Below are positions 1 through 12,290 of a DNA stretch of 64,000 nt, piece after piece. This DNA is from Xanthostigma xanthostigma. Its lineage: Eukaryota > Arthropoda > Insecta > Raphidioptera > Raphidiidae. The position numbers were made by a program, and so were the translations under genes. Under the pieces are notes generated by a model. The model had not been told where the DNA came from, ran no database searches, and saw only the letters and a program-made list of their open reading frames with translations. The stretch spans positions 11,850,501 to 11,914,500 of the forward strand of contig OY754470.1 in the NCBI GenBank assembly GCA_963575645.1, in the 5' to 3' direction. Within the stretch, counting starts at the first letter, position 1; each line of letters starts with the position of its first letter.

Positions 1-341
1 TATACCCATAATAGTATGTATTATTACTCGCGTGCTTTGGATGATACAATGGTGATCTATGTTTTAAATTTTAAACTACACTCAGGTCTGTGCTTTCGCG
101 AGTTCAAGTGGAAAGTTCAGTTGAAATATTGCGCTTTTTCAATGCTAAAACGATTCGGAAATTCACAAACCGCAGGCGTCAAATTAACACAATCGTTTCT
201 TATAAAGGCCGTTAAATGGATTCTGGAATAGCTATCAAAAAAATTAAACACTTTACTAAAATACTCTCTTTTGCCCGCGACTTCACTGGCGTTAATGTCA
301 ATTTTGATGAGAATTTTATTTAATCCCAAAGTAGTTGAGTA
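1..341. other. No recognised feature
   Basis: AT-rich sequence upstream of the first family A repeat. Short open frames on both strands overlap each other and show no recognisable domain. I see nothing else here. Confidence 0.5.
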
Positions 342-1054
342 AAAAATTGGTTGTCTGTAAAGTCGGTTTACGGACGATAGTTTTACGTGATAACGTATTC
401 CGCTCGAATATCATATTTAATAATCACGCACAGGGTCAGGCGGAACGTTACACTTTTTCGTGCATGCAGCCGGTGTTTCATCTTTTTATATTGATGTGAT
501 TCATCAATTTATAAGACGTTGTCACGTCAATAATAATATTTATGTTCTATTTCTCCTATCTTCTACATATAATAATTCGAATCTATGATATTGCATCTTT
601 CGCTTCAAATTTAGGTTAATTTTATTTATTAAAATTACTCACCACCTATAATAAAAATTGTTTTTTTTAACTTTCTTTCTTTCGTATTTATTTTAAGTGT
701 CAAAGATTATCTGTCATAATATTTTGAAAACAATTGTTTCATTGTTTATATAAAATTCCAAAACCTACTTACAATATTTAAGTATTTTCATACGTCAAAA
801 AATTGATTTTTATAATGATAAAATTTGTAAGAAAACGATTTTTTCGAGAAATGAGACCTAGCTAAAACAATTTTTTGCCCCCCAAAATCCGTTTTCAGTA
901 AATTTCATCCAAATCGTTAGGGCCGTTTTCGAGAAAAGCACGCACAGGGTCAGGCGGAACGTTAGGAACGTTACACTTTTTCGTGCATGCAGCCGGTGTT
1001 TCATCAATTTATAAGATTGGTGATTCATCAATTTAAGACGTTATCACGTCAAAA
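342..1054 (+). repeat. Family A repeat, copy A1 (rearranged long form)
   Basis: Starts with an A-tract and TTGGTTGTCTGTAAAG and ends with ATCACGTCAAAA. A hairpin sits near the start: arms GTCTGTAAA and TTTACGGAC (353-361, 367-375) around loop GTCGG. Both ends carry ACGTGATAACGT in inverted orientation, so it has subterminal inverted repeats. The GC-richer block 'CACGCACAGGGTCAGG' occurs twice (about 427 and 940). A short-form right end (about 425-535) therefore seems inserted or duplicated inside a long form. The 541-940 part is an inverted match to the copy at 62.2-62.7 kb. No coding capacity. Class unknown; a MITE-like non-autonomous DNA element is my best guess. Confidence 0.75.
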
Positions 1055-2993
1055 AAGTTTAGGTTTTGTTGATGTCTACCAAATTTCCAAACTTAAGAGA
1101 CGAGTTCTCTCAACAACAAATAATACAAAATATCTGAAAACTCCGCAAAAAAAACGAAATTATAGACATGTCCCACTAGTACTGAAGCCGAAGCGATTTG
1201 TTTTGACAAGAATCGTATTTGAAGTAAACGTAATAATCTATACATGACAGTGTAATAAGTTTCTTCAAAGTCGTACCAACGGTTTTCTGGTACAAACAGC
1301 GAAATGCGGATATACTGGCGAGCAAAATTTTAAGAAAACTTTTATCCGTAAAGGATCCATAAGAATAAAAAGAAAAAAAACCCAATAAATTGAAAAAATA
1401 AACAGATTTCTTGTTACTATTTTATTTATGATGGTTATTATATCAATGTTGAATATCAATTGTGAGATATGGAATGATAATATTGTTCGGTCTGCTATGG
1501 ACAATATTTCCAAAAGACACAGTACGTTTATAGAGAAGAGAGTGGAGTGCGCGGTAAAGCAGGAAGCCTCGGAAGATAGTTAAATGTGATTTATTCGTGA
1601 ACAGATAAGAAAACACCCGCCTTCTACAGAGTGATAACGCCAAATTTATCCACAGGCAAGTTTTCTCTTTACTGCGTGTATGACATCTTATGGTCGACTA
1701 CACAACGAGAAAACTATTAGATAATATTTTGTGTACAAATTAGTTTGACCAGGCTGGATAATTTGGTTTTATCTCGTGACCTGCTTCACTTTTTGGTTCT
1801 GAAGGATTATGAACACTGGCCATTGAAGACTTACACATGTGAAACATGCTTAGTAACAATTCTACCGCTTTCATGAAAGTAGTCAATAGCTAGTCTTCAG
1901 TACCACAGGATCTATTGTACCATTTGACGATGTTCTTGCTTCGAAATGTATTTTTTTAATAGTATAATTGTAAACTGAACTGATTTTGGTTTGGCACCAC
2001 GGTCGTAAATACAGGTTTTGAGTCTTGACATAGCTCCAGACCGGGTGTAATCCTTATTGAAACCAATTTAGTATTCCATTCCTCTGCTCTCCTATCTCCT
2101 ATTAATGAACTTTTCAATCAATTTTTGACCTTCCCATAAGATCATTGCCTTGCTAATGAATTTGTTGTCTTCAATAGACAACCGCCTCCACCAACGCAAT
2201 GATAACCAAATTGGAGTGACGTAGATCTATCCACACGACCGTGATTTGTGCTACTCAAGTATGAAGTACTACTTTTTTATCCACAGCCTGATGCCATAAA
2301 TCATTAAATCAGAATTTTTTTTAAATAATTGGTTTAAAAAACCTATTTAGGAATGAACCGTGAGAGATTCAATGAAATACTAAATTACTAAGCAGTTAGC
2401 ACTCTCCTCACGATATGATTTAGTCAGGAACGTTACAGATCTAGGTCCTAGAACACGAGTTTATCATATGACAACCCTTCAGATGACTTGATCTGCTCAA
2501 ATCATCTATCCAAAACTGGTTGTGTTTTGCATCTTCAATATTTGTCTATTCGTTGTGTGTATCAATTTATTGTACTTTAGTTTCCTTTTGACTTCAGTGA
2601 GCTTGTCTGATAATAATATGTAGTTCAAAAGTTTACGCTCTTTCATCCGTACACAAGTAAGTATAGAGCCAACACCAACCAAGAACAAACTGTGGTGAAT
2701 CGCGGTGAACGACGAAGACGGGATACGAACGGGCGGTCTGAATCTTGTAGGTCCATATAAAACACTTGCACTTTGTTATTTATATAGGGATATTGGATAT
2801 AAGTATGTCGTACATATAGCTGCTTGAACATAAACTATTTACGGAGCTGTTTTGTTTTTATTAAGTTTTCTTTGCATACTGCAGGTTTATTTGTCGCAGG
2901 TCTTCCAATGACTGTGTTACACATCTTTTTACTGATCGAAATAACTTTGATAGATCAGTAATACGAAATTGAGTGTATGATCCATTTCAATTT
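1055..2993. other. No intact gene; possible decayed coding sequence
   Basis: No frame longer than 90 codons. Neighbouring frames between about 1.1 and 1.6 kb (plus) and about 2.05-2.35 kb (minus) look less random than the flanks but are broken by stops and frame changes. I recognise no domain, so I do not call a pseudogene. Confidence 0.4.
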
Positions 2994-3206
2994 TAAAAAA
3001 ATTGGTTGTCTGTAAAGTCGGTTTACGGACGATAGTTTTACGTGATAACGTATTCCGTAATACATAACCTAAATTTTAGTAGCTGTCAAACTTGGGCCGA
3101 AGCATACTGCGCTCTCGCTTGCACGCACAGGGTCAGGCGGAACGTTACACTTTTTCGTGCGTGTAGCTGGTGTTTCATCAATTTATAAGACGTTATTACG
3201 TCAAAA
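2994..3206 (+). repeat. Family A repeat, copy A2 (short form)
   Basis: Complete short version, about 213 bp: A-tract, the subterminal hairpin unit, ACGTGATAACGT, a middle with 'CTGTCAAACTTGGGCC' and 'GCGCTCTCGCTTGCACGC', then CACGCACAGGG and the ATCAATTTATAAGACG end (here with TATTACGTC). The middle differs from A1 but matches A3, so two sub-types exist. Confidence 0.8.
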
Positions 3207-3592
3207 GATAATATGGCGAATCTTATAAAATGGCCGAAAAAAATATTGTAGATGCGTCAGTAGTCAGTATCTATTTCGTTTTGATTTTAACGGCGAGTTA
3301 AATGAAGAACTTTCAAATTCGACTTTATGCTCTTTCAAAACTTAATAGTTTCTGTCCTAGATTTATTTCATTTATCTTTATTGTATTACTTAAAACGTGT
3401 TACAAAAAATTGAACTAAAATTTATTATGCCAATGTTTCTCAAAGTAAAGTTATTTTAGTACATCGTAAATCACCACGTTTAAGTTTTATGAAAATGCTT
3501 TTTGAAGTACTCAAACCAATATTGCAGCAGATTCTGCTTCGTTATATGTTGTTATTTTGCATCCTATATTATTCGTTTCTCATTACGTATTA
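3207..3592. other. No recognised feature
   Basis: AT-rich spacer between two repeats. No convincing open frame, RNA gene or repeat seen. Confidence 0.5.
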
Positions 3593-4110
3593 AAGGACCT
3601 CGCACAAACCTTATGGGATTTGGTTCTCGGTTAAATTGATCGAAAATAGTTTTATTTTATAGCTTAAAGGTTACTAAGAAAAAGTGTTTATGGTTGCATA
3701 GCTCAAAAGTCAATAGATTTTTAGCTACAGATATGTTTAGATATACAGATATCCATTGAATTCACAATCTTAAAAAAATCAAAAGTTCTAGAAATATGTT
3801 TTCGCGTGCGCTGAATCCTTATATGACATTATTATTTTATACACGATGACACCTTCCAACATTTACAGTTTTCTACTATTTTTCTATTTCTAAAAAAAGC
3901 ACAAGAGTTGAACATGAATATGTTTGTGAATTCAATGGATATCCCTTTATCTAAAATCTCGCTAAACATGTCTGTAGCTAAAATTCCATTGGTTTTTAAG
4001 CTATGCGCTCATGGACACTTTTTTCTTAGTAACCTTTAAACTATAAAATAAAACTATTTTCGATCAATTTAACCAAGTGCCAAATTCCATAAGGTTTGTG
4101 CGGGGTCCTT
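3593..4110. mobile_element. Family B foldback element, copy B1
   Basis: About 518 bp. The two ends are long imperfect inverted repeats (about 3593-3770 and 3930-4110). Outer tip on the left is AAGGACCTCGCACAAACC; the right tip reads as its reverse complement with one change. Shared internal blocks include AACTATTTTCGATCAATTTA on the right arm and its complement on the left. A partial copy lies at 25.49-25.74 kb. No coding capacity. A MITE; the superfamily cannot be settled because the target duplication is unclear. Confidence 0.75.
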
Positions 4111-4853
4111 CAGTCGAAGAATTTGGATCCTGTTTCTAACCACGAACCTCATATTTAGGTAGATATCAACCACAAGGAAAATAACTTCTCAGAACAGAAT
4201 TTGTTTAAAAAAATGTTACTAAAATTGTGAATAACAAACAATGTAATACTGCTTTATTAGTGAATAGTGACCATTTCTGTTTCTTTGAGTTTTTTCGCGC
4301 CTCCAGATCTTTGAGATGCATCAGGCTTAACGACTTCAAACAAGCCATCCCTGGACTGCCACTTTATTTACGCGTCGAGAACTGTAAAGCGAACAAGTAC
4401 ATTTATGGATCTGATCGTTGGTGGTTCTGGTGTTTAAGTCAGTGTTGGTGTCTTGTATATATCTGTGGCCAAAAAGCAAAATAGCTTATGCTGAATTTGT
4501 AGCAAAAAAGATGCATCCACTCCATTTAATGATTTAATTCTCAATTTTTTGCTGCTATCAAACGAAATTTGTGAAAAAAAGATTAATGACCATTGAATTT
4601 ATTCCTGTTTCAAGTGTATGAACATATGAATTACACTCGACTCGAAATATGCGACTCTCTTTTTATAACAAGATATCTTAGTTCGATGGCACAGTTTTAT
4701 TAGAAGACTAATAAGGCAATGTTATACACAGTGTCACACTTTGGCTACATATAAGAAAACATTTAAAGTGTTCTCCACGAGCCTAATGATCGATAACCAC
4801 GAGAAGAGTTTAAACTTAAAATTGTCCCGGTCAACGTCGGACACCGGCTATAT
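4111..4853. other. No recognised feature
   Basis: Holds an 85-codon open frame at 4227-4484 (plus) rich in Trp, Cys and Tyr. I see no domain, splice context or repeat match and do not support it as a gene. Confidence 0.45.
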
Positions 4854-5224
4854 CAGTGTTTTTCAACCTTTTTCATTAAGCGACCCCCTGGTATGAAAAA
4901 ATATCTCGCGACCCCCCCGATCCTTCACTTTTTTATCATGTATGTATGTGTATGTTACAGTGTTACAAATATTACATACGACGTTTTTATACGTCTCCAT
5001 AATTAGGATTCGGATATAAGTACATAATATAGTACGTAAAACACATTATTTAACAATTATGTACATACATCGAATACGTATATCCTTTTGTTAAAATTCT
5101 CTTACTTAATAAATCAATCTTTTTTATCTTTATTGTTTTTTTACTAAAATTCTCTCGACCTCTGGCGACCCCCCTACAGAAGCTTCGCGACCCCCCAGGG
5201 GGTCGTGACCCACAGGTTGAAAAA
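4854..5224. mobile_element. hAT-like non-autonomous element
   Basis: Left tip CAGTGTTTTTCAACCTTTTT and right tip CACAGGTTGAAAAA are inverted. C-rich blocks inside both ends (GCGACCCCCTGG; CCCCCCAGGGGGTCG) are a hallmark of a widespread hAT/Charlie-type terminal sequence. The last few bases of the right tip seem lost: CTATAT flanks the left end (4848-4853) and directly follows the shortened right end (5225-5230), as expected for a partly eroded 8-bp target duplication. No transposase remains. Confidence 0.7.
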
Positions 5225-5317
5225 CTATATTATGTAAAAGGTTCATCGATTCTGTAAAGATTACTTGCAGATGAACAGTATGAGCAAGTGAAAGATTCCG
5301 GTATGGTACTCAACGTG

Positions 5318-5863
5318 TAACGTGATATAACGTCTTATAAATTGATGAAACACCAATCTAATCTTATAAATTGATGAAACACCGGTTGCATGTACGAAAA
5401 AGTGTCACGTTCCGAAATGTGTCACGTTCCGCCTGACCCTGTGCGTGCAAGCGAGAGCGCAGTATAAGCGATAGAGAAGCACGATCGGCCCAAGTTTGAC
5501 AGCTACAAAAATCTAGTTATTAAAGATCACAAGACACAAATTCCCAATAGACTGCCACAATTCGCTCGTATATATACTTACAGGGAGTGAAAAATCCACA
5601 CCACCCGACCGTCCGTTTATTAAAACTGCGTGTATTTTGAAAACGGTTCATTATATTTAAAAACCGTTTCTACAGTTGGTTAGAACTCTAATTTTACTGT
5701 TTAAATATGTAAAAATAAATGTTTGGAGACGTATACGTATAATGTGAAAAATAAAAAAAGTTATTTTTCGACACTTTACGAGTATGGTTCAATGTTTCTT
5801 TATGACGTTAACACGTAAAACTATTGTCCGTAAACCGACTTTACAGACAACCAATTTTTTTTT
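5318..5863 (-). repeat. Family A repeat, copy A3 (with internal insert)
   Basis: Reverse-oriented copy. The ATAACGTCTTATAAATTGAT end is on the left and the hairpin end plus T-tract on the right. The ATTTATAA/GATGAAACACC module is duplicated near the left end (about 5329-5390), and 'GTCACGTTCCG' is also doubled. About 270 bp between 5530 and 5795 do not match A2 and look like an insertion or a different middle. Confidence 0.75.
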
Positions 5864-6877
5864 GTAGAAGAGCCTGGAAAAATAACAAAAAATTCGAGTT
5901 AAGTGATTTTTCTTTTTTCCCGCAGATTTATACATATTATGTGTGGTAGTAGAGGTAAAATGCATTATAGCGGTGATATGTATATATGTACAACAAGCCA
6001 GGCTTCGAAGAACAAGATTAAAGCGAGATAAATCTAATGGTGGAACCTTGTTAACGTATGTGACGTAAATGTGGTGTAGAGAACGTGTTATATAAACGAC
6101 TAACAAACGGGGAGGTGAGATATTTAACACAGTGCATCTTCGCACACCGCAGCTCTGGATGTCCGACTGCAACCAGTCTGGTTCATTCTAGGCTGCAGCA
6201 GTTCTTTGAGATCTAATATTCGGATTGTGAACGACGGCCAATGAAACCAACAAATCTAGCGCCATACTGATGGGCGACTTTTACGCCGACTTTTGGCTGA
6301 CATTTTTCAAACCACTTTTCACGTATATTGAAAATTTGCGACATCTAGTTTTTTCTAGTTTTCTGGTCCAAGGACTCAATATCCTAAAATCTAATTTAAA
6401 TAATAATAAACTTTTCGAAAAATAATTTACATTCAAATTATTGTCTACGTGAAAATGTCGAGACTTAGGAAAATCTCCTATGTTCTACAACAACATATTA
6501 AAATTTTCCGTATAAAGAAATAGTAATGAAACTTATGTCTACTAGTTGGAATGGATGATTAAAACAAAAAAAATGTTTAAATTACGTCGAAAGCGTTCTA
6601 ATTATTAGAATATGTAATTTTGTATGCTCCACTTTTAATTATTGATCTTGTAATGCAAAGTTCATTGAAGTTCTTAACGAAATTTATATGTAATTTGGAT
6701 GATAAATATATTTAAATTTAGAAATATAATCTATTTTGTTTTGATTTTAAAATAATAGAAGCAGTACCCACAACGGCACATGTTCCACGTGTTGAAAGCC
6801 ACTGATATTATGTTCCCAGTAGGTATTATAATCCTACGGCTATGTCATGCTTCAAAACAGCGAACCAAAGCATCGTA
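5864..6877. other. No recognised feature upstream of the tRNA
   Basis: AT-rich sequence leading to the tRNA gene. The open frame on the minus strand covering 5789-6172 ends inside the family A repeat and is judged fortuitous. No TATA or other element can be assigned confidently. Confidence 0.45.
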
Positions 6878-6950
6878 GCCCGGGTAGCTCAGTCGGTAGA
6901 GCATTGGACTTTTAATCCAAGGGTCCAGGGTTCAAGTCCCTGCTCGGGCG
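6878..6950 (+). tRNA. tRNA-Lys (anticodon TTT)
   Basis: A complete 73-base cloverleaf carrying lysine to AAA/AAG codons in cytoplasmic translation. The acceptor stem GCCCGGG pairs with CTCGGGC (one G-T wobble), followed by discriminator G. The anticodon stem TTGGA/TCCAA (6904-6908, 6916-6920) closes the loop CTTTTAA, placing TTT at 6911-6913. The internal Pol III promoters are intact: box A TAGCTCAGTCGG and box B GGTTCAAGTCC. No encoded CCA and no intron, as expected for a eukaryotic nuclear tRNA-Lys. A run of five T starts eight bases downstream. Unlike the other tRNA-like sequences here, every stem pairs and no SINE body follows, so I take it as functional. Confidence 0.95.
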
Positions 6951-8453
6951 GTATACGTTTTTGTTAATTTTTTTTATGTACTATTATTATCATTTGTTGT
7001 TTTTAATTTTTATTTTAAATTAACTATGTCAATATTTTCAGCATGAATATTTTAAAATATTACATATTTATTATAAAATATATTTGCTACCAATATTCAT
7101 TTAATTTTGTAATAATAATCATATTATATGTTCGAAATATAAACAAGCGTAGGTAATCTGGTTGTATTAATTTAACTTTCGTTTGTATTGTACTTCTTAA
7201 ATATTGGAATCTCAAAAACAGTTCAAATAAGTGAAAAATTGCAGGTTTGGATGCGCTATCAGATGTCAGTCAAATATTTAATTTTAATAGTAGATTGTAT
7301 ACCTAGCGTCGTAATGGGTTATAATATGACGGCGTATGATATTAAGTTTAAAACGAGCGCCAGCGAGTTTTAATATAGTTACTCGAGTCGTAATACCATA
7401 TTACCTACTCCGAGGTACATAATATGGTGTTTTTTGCACCTAGCGCCTACAAAACTGCTGCTAAACATTTCATTTTCAAAATTTTTGACAGTTTACTTTT
7501 GAACAAACGTCAGTTCTAATAGCAGGTTATAAAAAAAAAACAACTGCCAAACAGTGATTTACTAAGGAATTGGTTACATCACAACAAAATATTTCTTTTT
7601 GCGAGTATTAATCTTATTTGCTATATCGATGTACAATGCGGACTGTTACTCCTTTTTCAGTCACCACTTACAAATCTGGTATGATTTTAGCATGGTCTGC
7701 TACAGATCATTTGTACGGAACCTTCAAGGTGCGACTTCAACTCGCAATTGTTCATCTTTAATTCGATTACTTTTAAAGACATATAAAACCATATGATGGT
7801 TTTTAAGTGATTATTTGTAGCTACTTATATGTGATTTCTTATAATCCGGTCCTGGAACTGGAACGCTATCAATTTAGATATCGGATGGAAGCGGTTCATG
7901 ACAACCAATATATCACTCTACATACATAAAACCAATAAACCACTCAACGTAGCAACAAAAAATACTCAACTCTGTCCATTGCTCTTGCAGCAACACACAT
8001 TTTTAAGAGCACAACTCTCTCAAGCCGCGCCATTTGTCTAAAGATGCTGTTAACACACCATTACGTATAATTTAGCCAGAACAGTTTCTTTTTTTCGATT
8101 CAAGTCGACTGATTTATTCAATATGTCACATACTTACTAGTGTTGAATTATTTATAATTTCTAGTGATATTATTTCTATGTAGATAGATTTAAATTCTAT
8201 TCTGAAGATGCGATATTTCTTTTCGCCGACAACAGTTATTATATTCATAAACTTGACAAAAGTGGGATGTTGACAATTTTTCTTGTCAGTAAGAATATAT
8301 TTTATTGTGTATATTTATAGTACGAATATATTTTATTAAGTATATTTATATCTATACACATTAGTTTGACCACTGTGCCAAATTAAAATACTGTTTTATT
8401 TATTATCATATACTCAAAATCGTTGGCAAAGCTAAAAGTACATACCCCGCTAG
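6951..8453. other. AT-rich spacer with one shared motif
   Basis: No gene. Around 7360-7430 the sequence AGCGAGTTTTAATAT with nearby CGAG/TAATACCATATTAC/GAGGTACATA resembles 34.88-34.96 kb (AGCGAGTTTTAATACTC ... GAGATACATA). This suggests an old dispersed repeat whose limits I cannot define. Confidence 0.4.
6958..6962 (+). terminator. Pol III T-run terminator of tRNA-Lys
   Basis: TTTTT eight bases past the mature tRNA end, the standard RNA polymerase III stop signal. A second, longer T-run follows at about 6969. Confidence 0.8.
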
Positions 8454-8557
8454 CAGACTTGTAAAGTATTTGAATAAAAGTATTTCAAAATACAAATACA
8501 AATACTTTTCTAGTATTTGTATTTAAGTACTTTTAAAAAGTATTTTTTACAAGTCTG
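8454..8557. mobile_element. 104-bp hAT-like mini-element
   Basis: Perfect tips CAGACTTGTAAA and TTTACAAGTCTG flank a palindromic interior made of AGTATTT / AAATACT repeats. The 8-bp flanks are CCCGCTAG and CCCGCGAG, a one-mismatch target duplication typical of hAT. Far too short to code. Confidence 0.8.
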
Positions 8558-8565
8558 CCCGCGAG

Positions 8566-9460
8566 GTTTGCCACTGTATGATAAAAAATAAATAAATAGA
8601 GAAAATACCAGACACAAAAAAATATGAAAAAATTACGGACGCCAGGCAGATGTAAAATATAAATGTAAGTTTGCTAAATGCAAATTAATCGCTCTAGAAT
8701 TTTTGAATCCTGATAATTTTATTTAATCCTTTTTCTAAACACAACGTTTATATCCGTCGTCGGTTATTTCAAAATTTTTAATTTTGTTTTATATGCACTG
8801 TAATATACATGCGTCTGTGTGCATGTTTGGTACTGACACTGTACTATAGCAATCGTACACGTATGTAATTATGAGTACCTACCTATCTTGTATGCATTAG
8901 AGCGATGAGTAACACAGTTATCTCATGGTTTTTAATTACCTGTAAGTATGTTTAAAATCGACACATTACTATCTTTATGGGCATCAACATGGCATATATA
9001 CGATTATATTTATGTGCACACAGTATTATGAAGAGTTCAGTAAATTAATCTGCAATGGTAATTTCATGCCAAACATATATTATCTAAAAAGGAGATATCA
9101 CATACGATAGACCCGTAATCATAAAAGACAATCACTATATAAAGGTAGTCTCAGAGCCGACCGTGTGAAACCTCCCGGTATAACATAATGTGAAATTCGT
9201 GGCATATGAAATTAAAGAACGTATCGAAACGTTAGTATTAAAAGCAAGTTTAAAAAAAGTCTCAGTATTGCTTCATTTTCGATCCTTATGCCACGGAATT
9301 CTTTCCAAATACTCATTATTAACTTCAATGGATCACAGTTACTCTATTTATTGAATAGAGTCAATCTTCATATGAAATTAAAGTTCGTAGCAGTCTTACA
9401 CGAAAAAAATATGGTCTGGACATTCACCACCTTAGTGATTTTCCTAAGAAACTCTTTTAA
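8566..9460. other. No recognised feature
   Basis: AT-rich spacer. A few short open frames only. I see no repeat, RNA gene or regulatory element I can support. Confidence 0.45.
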
Positions 9461-9900
9461 GAGGCCGCACACACGTATCCAGCACGGACCAACACAATAC
9501 TAACCTGCAATATGCACGATTTCGCACAGTAGACCAACACAAAACAGTACAGACTAGCAACTTTTAGCGCAGGTTCTCAATGTGACAAACATTTTGCAGT
9601 TTTCAATAAGTATATCATGTGTAGTTCGGAGGAAGACTTTTTTTATTTTGACGACGTTGTGTGAAGAGGAGAAAAGAGAGAAGCCTGGATAAAAAGACGG
9701 TTTTTAGGTTCTTAGTTAATGAAAACGACCCATCACTAGCCCACTGGATCGGTTCAGCACGGCTAGGCAGGGGTTGCAGGTGACCGACTAACGGTCTTTG
9801 CTGATTGCAGGTATTGGTCTAATGTGCACCACTTCGCTTAATAACATGGGTACCTTCGCGAACAGGCTTTTTGACTCCGAGCTATGCTGGTCGTGCTATA
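9461..9900. repeat. Family D repeat (9.5 kb copy)
   Basis: Begins GGCCGCACACACGTATCC followed by AGCACGGACC. The part 9715-9850 (CACGGCTAG, TTGCTGATTGCAGG, CTGGTCTAA-like) matches in inverted orientation at 18.67-18.80 kb. AGCACGGACC and an inverted AAGCCTGTTCG-type block also recur at 17.49-17.57 kb. Not coding. A degenerate DNA transposon is likely; the GGCCnnnCACAC start resembles other Harbinger-like ends in this window. Confidence 0.5.
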
Positions 9901-10560
9901 CTCAAATTTTTTGACAATAAACGACACCTATCTGAGAGAGTTTAAACTTTGTCAAATTTTCGTATACAGTGTATCTCAAAACGTTGTTAGTGAAAAAGTT
10001 ATAAAAGTTTGCGAAAGCGTTGCCAATCTACCGGTCAAAAACATGATAAGAGTTGTAGATTTCCCGGAAAATTTTCTGACACATTTTCTAAGCCACTAAT
10101 TTAATAAGGTATTGTAAAATTGAACTCTCGTTCACTAAAGGCTGCAAGTAAACAAAAAGTATATTTTCATCAGCTCTGGATGTGATGCCATTTTGAGGTT
10201 TTTCCTTCCAACAAAAAACAATAACCTAATGCTGTTTACATGAGGGGAATTCCCTTTATAACTGCAGCAGCCAGTACAGTGGTGCCATCTTCTGGCCTCT
10301 GCCACTATCTCATTACTATCAAATAACATGAGAAATGGGTGATTAATTTTCTGTGTGCTCTTTTATTGTAAAATAGGATGAATTGACTTGTTATGAGTTG
10401 CAAATTAAACAATACAACAAATCTTAAGTAAAACAGAATCAAACTTAATTTTATTCGTGTGGATTAGAAAGTTAGAATTATAACCTGTAGTTTTTTTCAC
10501 TAGAAAATTACCTTTTTGGCATTGAAAATTTTCCTCCCCACATCACTATACATGATATAG
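9901..10560. other. No supported gene
   Basis: Two short open frames (9884-10099 plus, 10135-10329 minus) are the only coding-like traces. Neither has a domain I recognise or a clear splice setting. Confidence 0.45.
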
Positions 10561-10978
10561 ACGGAGAAAATGGGTGACTCGGTGCGAGCTGAAAATTTGC
10601 AGAATAATAGGAGATAAGTATATAAGTAAGTAGGGAAAAAATTGCCAGAAGGCTAAAATTAAATAAATTAATAAAATTACGTTGTTATAAGAACGTAGCT
10701 TTATTAATTTATTTAATTTTATTTCAATCAAAATGTCATTAATAATTTTAAATATTTGTCGAATGTAAATTATTATTACAATATAATGTATAATATATAT
10801 AATATACAATCTAGTTTTGAATTACAGAATAAGTATAAAAATTTTCGCAACATTAGCGCCTTCTGGCGGCTCTTTATCTTCCGCCTAGCCTTTTGGCAAT
10901 TTTTTCCCTACTTACTTATACTATCTCCTATTATTCTGCAAATTTTCAGCTCTGCACCGAGTCACCCATTTTCTCCGT
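10561..10978. mobile_element. Foldback element with about 100-bp inverted ends
   Basis: Left end ACGGAGAAAATGGGTGACTC is repeated inverted at the right end. The match continues through GAAAATTTGCAGAATAATAG, AGTAAGTAGGG and AAAAATTGCCA. Near-identical open frames on the two strands (10546-10809 minus, 10756-10980 plus) are reflections of these arms, not genes. The flanking bases (AG on both sides) do not allow a firm target duplication. Confidence 0.8.
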
Positions 10979-11193
10979 AGCCAGCTTTTAGTCCAATAAG
11001 GTTCCGTAGTGTCGGTATGGTGTGTTTATAAGTTATTTTGATTGACAGCATTGTCTCCTTCCATTGCAGCCAAAAATGGAGAACTGCCAACTGAATAATT
11101 GGATTATTAATGAACTGGACGGTTTCGTCGCTGTCATAAATTCGAGTTTCGACATAAGCGGTTAGGCGTTTTGGCCACAGAATAATCACATAC

Positions 11194-11391
11194 CTGTGTG
11201 TAGTGCTTACAATGTGTGCACCATTCACCATTGTTTAGTAACATCAACAGACGGAATATTAAGCAAACCTTGTACTGAAAGCCGTGAGCTGGGTGTGAAA
11301 TAAGGACGCACTGTATTGTGTTAATAGCTCCGCATTTTGACAACGAGTTTGGTACCGTATCAACTTCAAATACAACCATGAATAATTTCAT
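11194..11391 (-). other. Possible coding exon with a good splice donor (uncertain)
   Basis: A minus-strand frame from ATG at 11391 runs exactly 66 codons to CACAG|GTATGTG, a strong-looking splice donor (GT at 11193-11192), in phase 0. The peptide begins MKLFMVVFEVDTVPNSLSKC and ends CTHCKHYTQ. I do not recognise a domain. It lies outside any repeat I can define, between a foldback element and a hAT element. It could be chance or an old transposon fragment. Confidence 0.2.
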
Positions 11392-11637
11392 CTTGAATTA
11401 AACCAAATACTTTATAGATACCAGTAAATATGTGCAACTGTTAACAGCTGTTTGCATAAATTATTCGGGCAGACAAAGAACTTTCTATGAACTCGAGGGC
11501 GTATTTCAGTAGGAGGTACAGCAGACTCCTAACAAGCGTGGTTTTGTAATGCAACATTAACTTACAAAAACGTTTTCAGTTAAGAAAGAAGTTCACTGTG
11601 TAGTGGATGAATTCAGTCAGGCAGGTTAACCGTAGGT

Positions 11638-12134
11638 CAGTGTTGCCAGTCTAGTACAATTGTACTAGACCTAGTACTTTTTTGTCATTTTCTGTACGCT
11701 ACTACGTTGAAGCAAAAATCTAGTACTTTTTAATATCCAATGCCCACACACCCATCACAACAAACGAAAAAGGGAAATTACCGCCCTCAGGATTCACTAG
11801 GACCGCAAGCACCCAGCTATACAACAAACGAAAAAAAACTATTTTGTTGCGGAAATGAAGGGATTTGGTTTTTTTTTTTGTTCTTCAATTGTGCACACGA
11901 AATTTTTTTAAGTCAGGTTGTTAAAAAAAAGTCATTCGATTTTTTTTGTTTGAAGTTAGGTTTGTATAAAAGGCTATTCGTTTTTTTTTTTGATCTTCAA
12001 TTGTGCGCACGACAAAATTTTTTAAGCTAGGTTGTTAAAAAAAGGTCATTTGTGGCTAACAAATCTTAAAAAAATTTTAGTACTTTTTTCAACCCTAATC
12101 TAGTACGCAAAACAAAAAAGTTCTGGCAACACTG
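11638..12134. mobile_element. hAT non-autonomous element with perfect target duplication
   Basis: Tips CAGTGTTGCCAG and CTGGCAACACTG are inverted, and CCGTAGGT is repeated exactly on both sides (11630-11637, 12135-12142), the 8-bp signature of hAT insertion. Subterminal CTAGTAC motifs appear at both ends. The interior contains a diverged direct duplication of about 120 bp (CTTCAATTGTG at about 11883 and 11995, each followed by CACGA and GGTTGTTAAAAAAA). The 96-codon frame inside (11740-12030) is judged non-functional. Confidence 0.9.
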
Positions 12135-12290
12135 CCGTAGGTACCATATCAATAAAGCTCATTTCTACATTGCATTTTAAACGAAATTCACTGCATTTAT
12201 TAATCTCACATAGGTACTTTTATTTATATAGCATACCATATAAGAATAAAATCGCAATCGAACCATTCGATTTCAGTACCGATACCGCAA

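Noticed and set aside
5789-6172. 127-codon minus-strand open frame
   Set aside because: Its last 25 or so codons are the family A hairpin end, and the rest has no recognisable motif.
10546-10980. Two open frames on opposite strands with the same peptide block
   Set aside because: The shared peptide arises because both frames cross the same inverted repeat arms.
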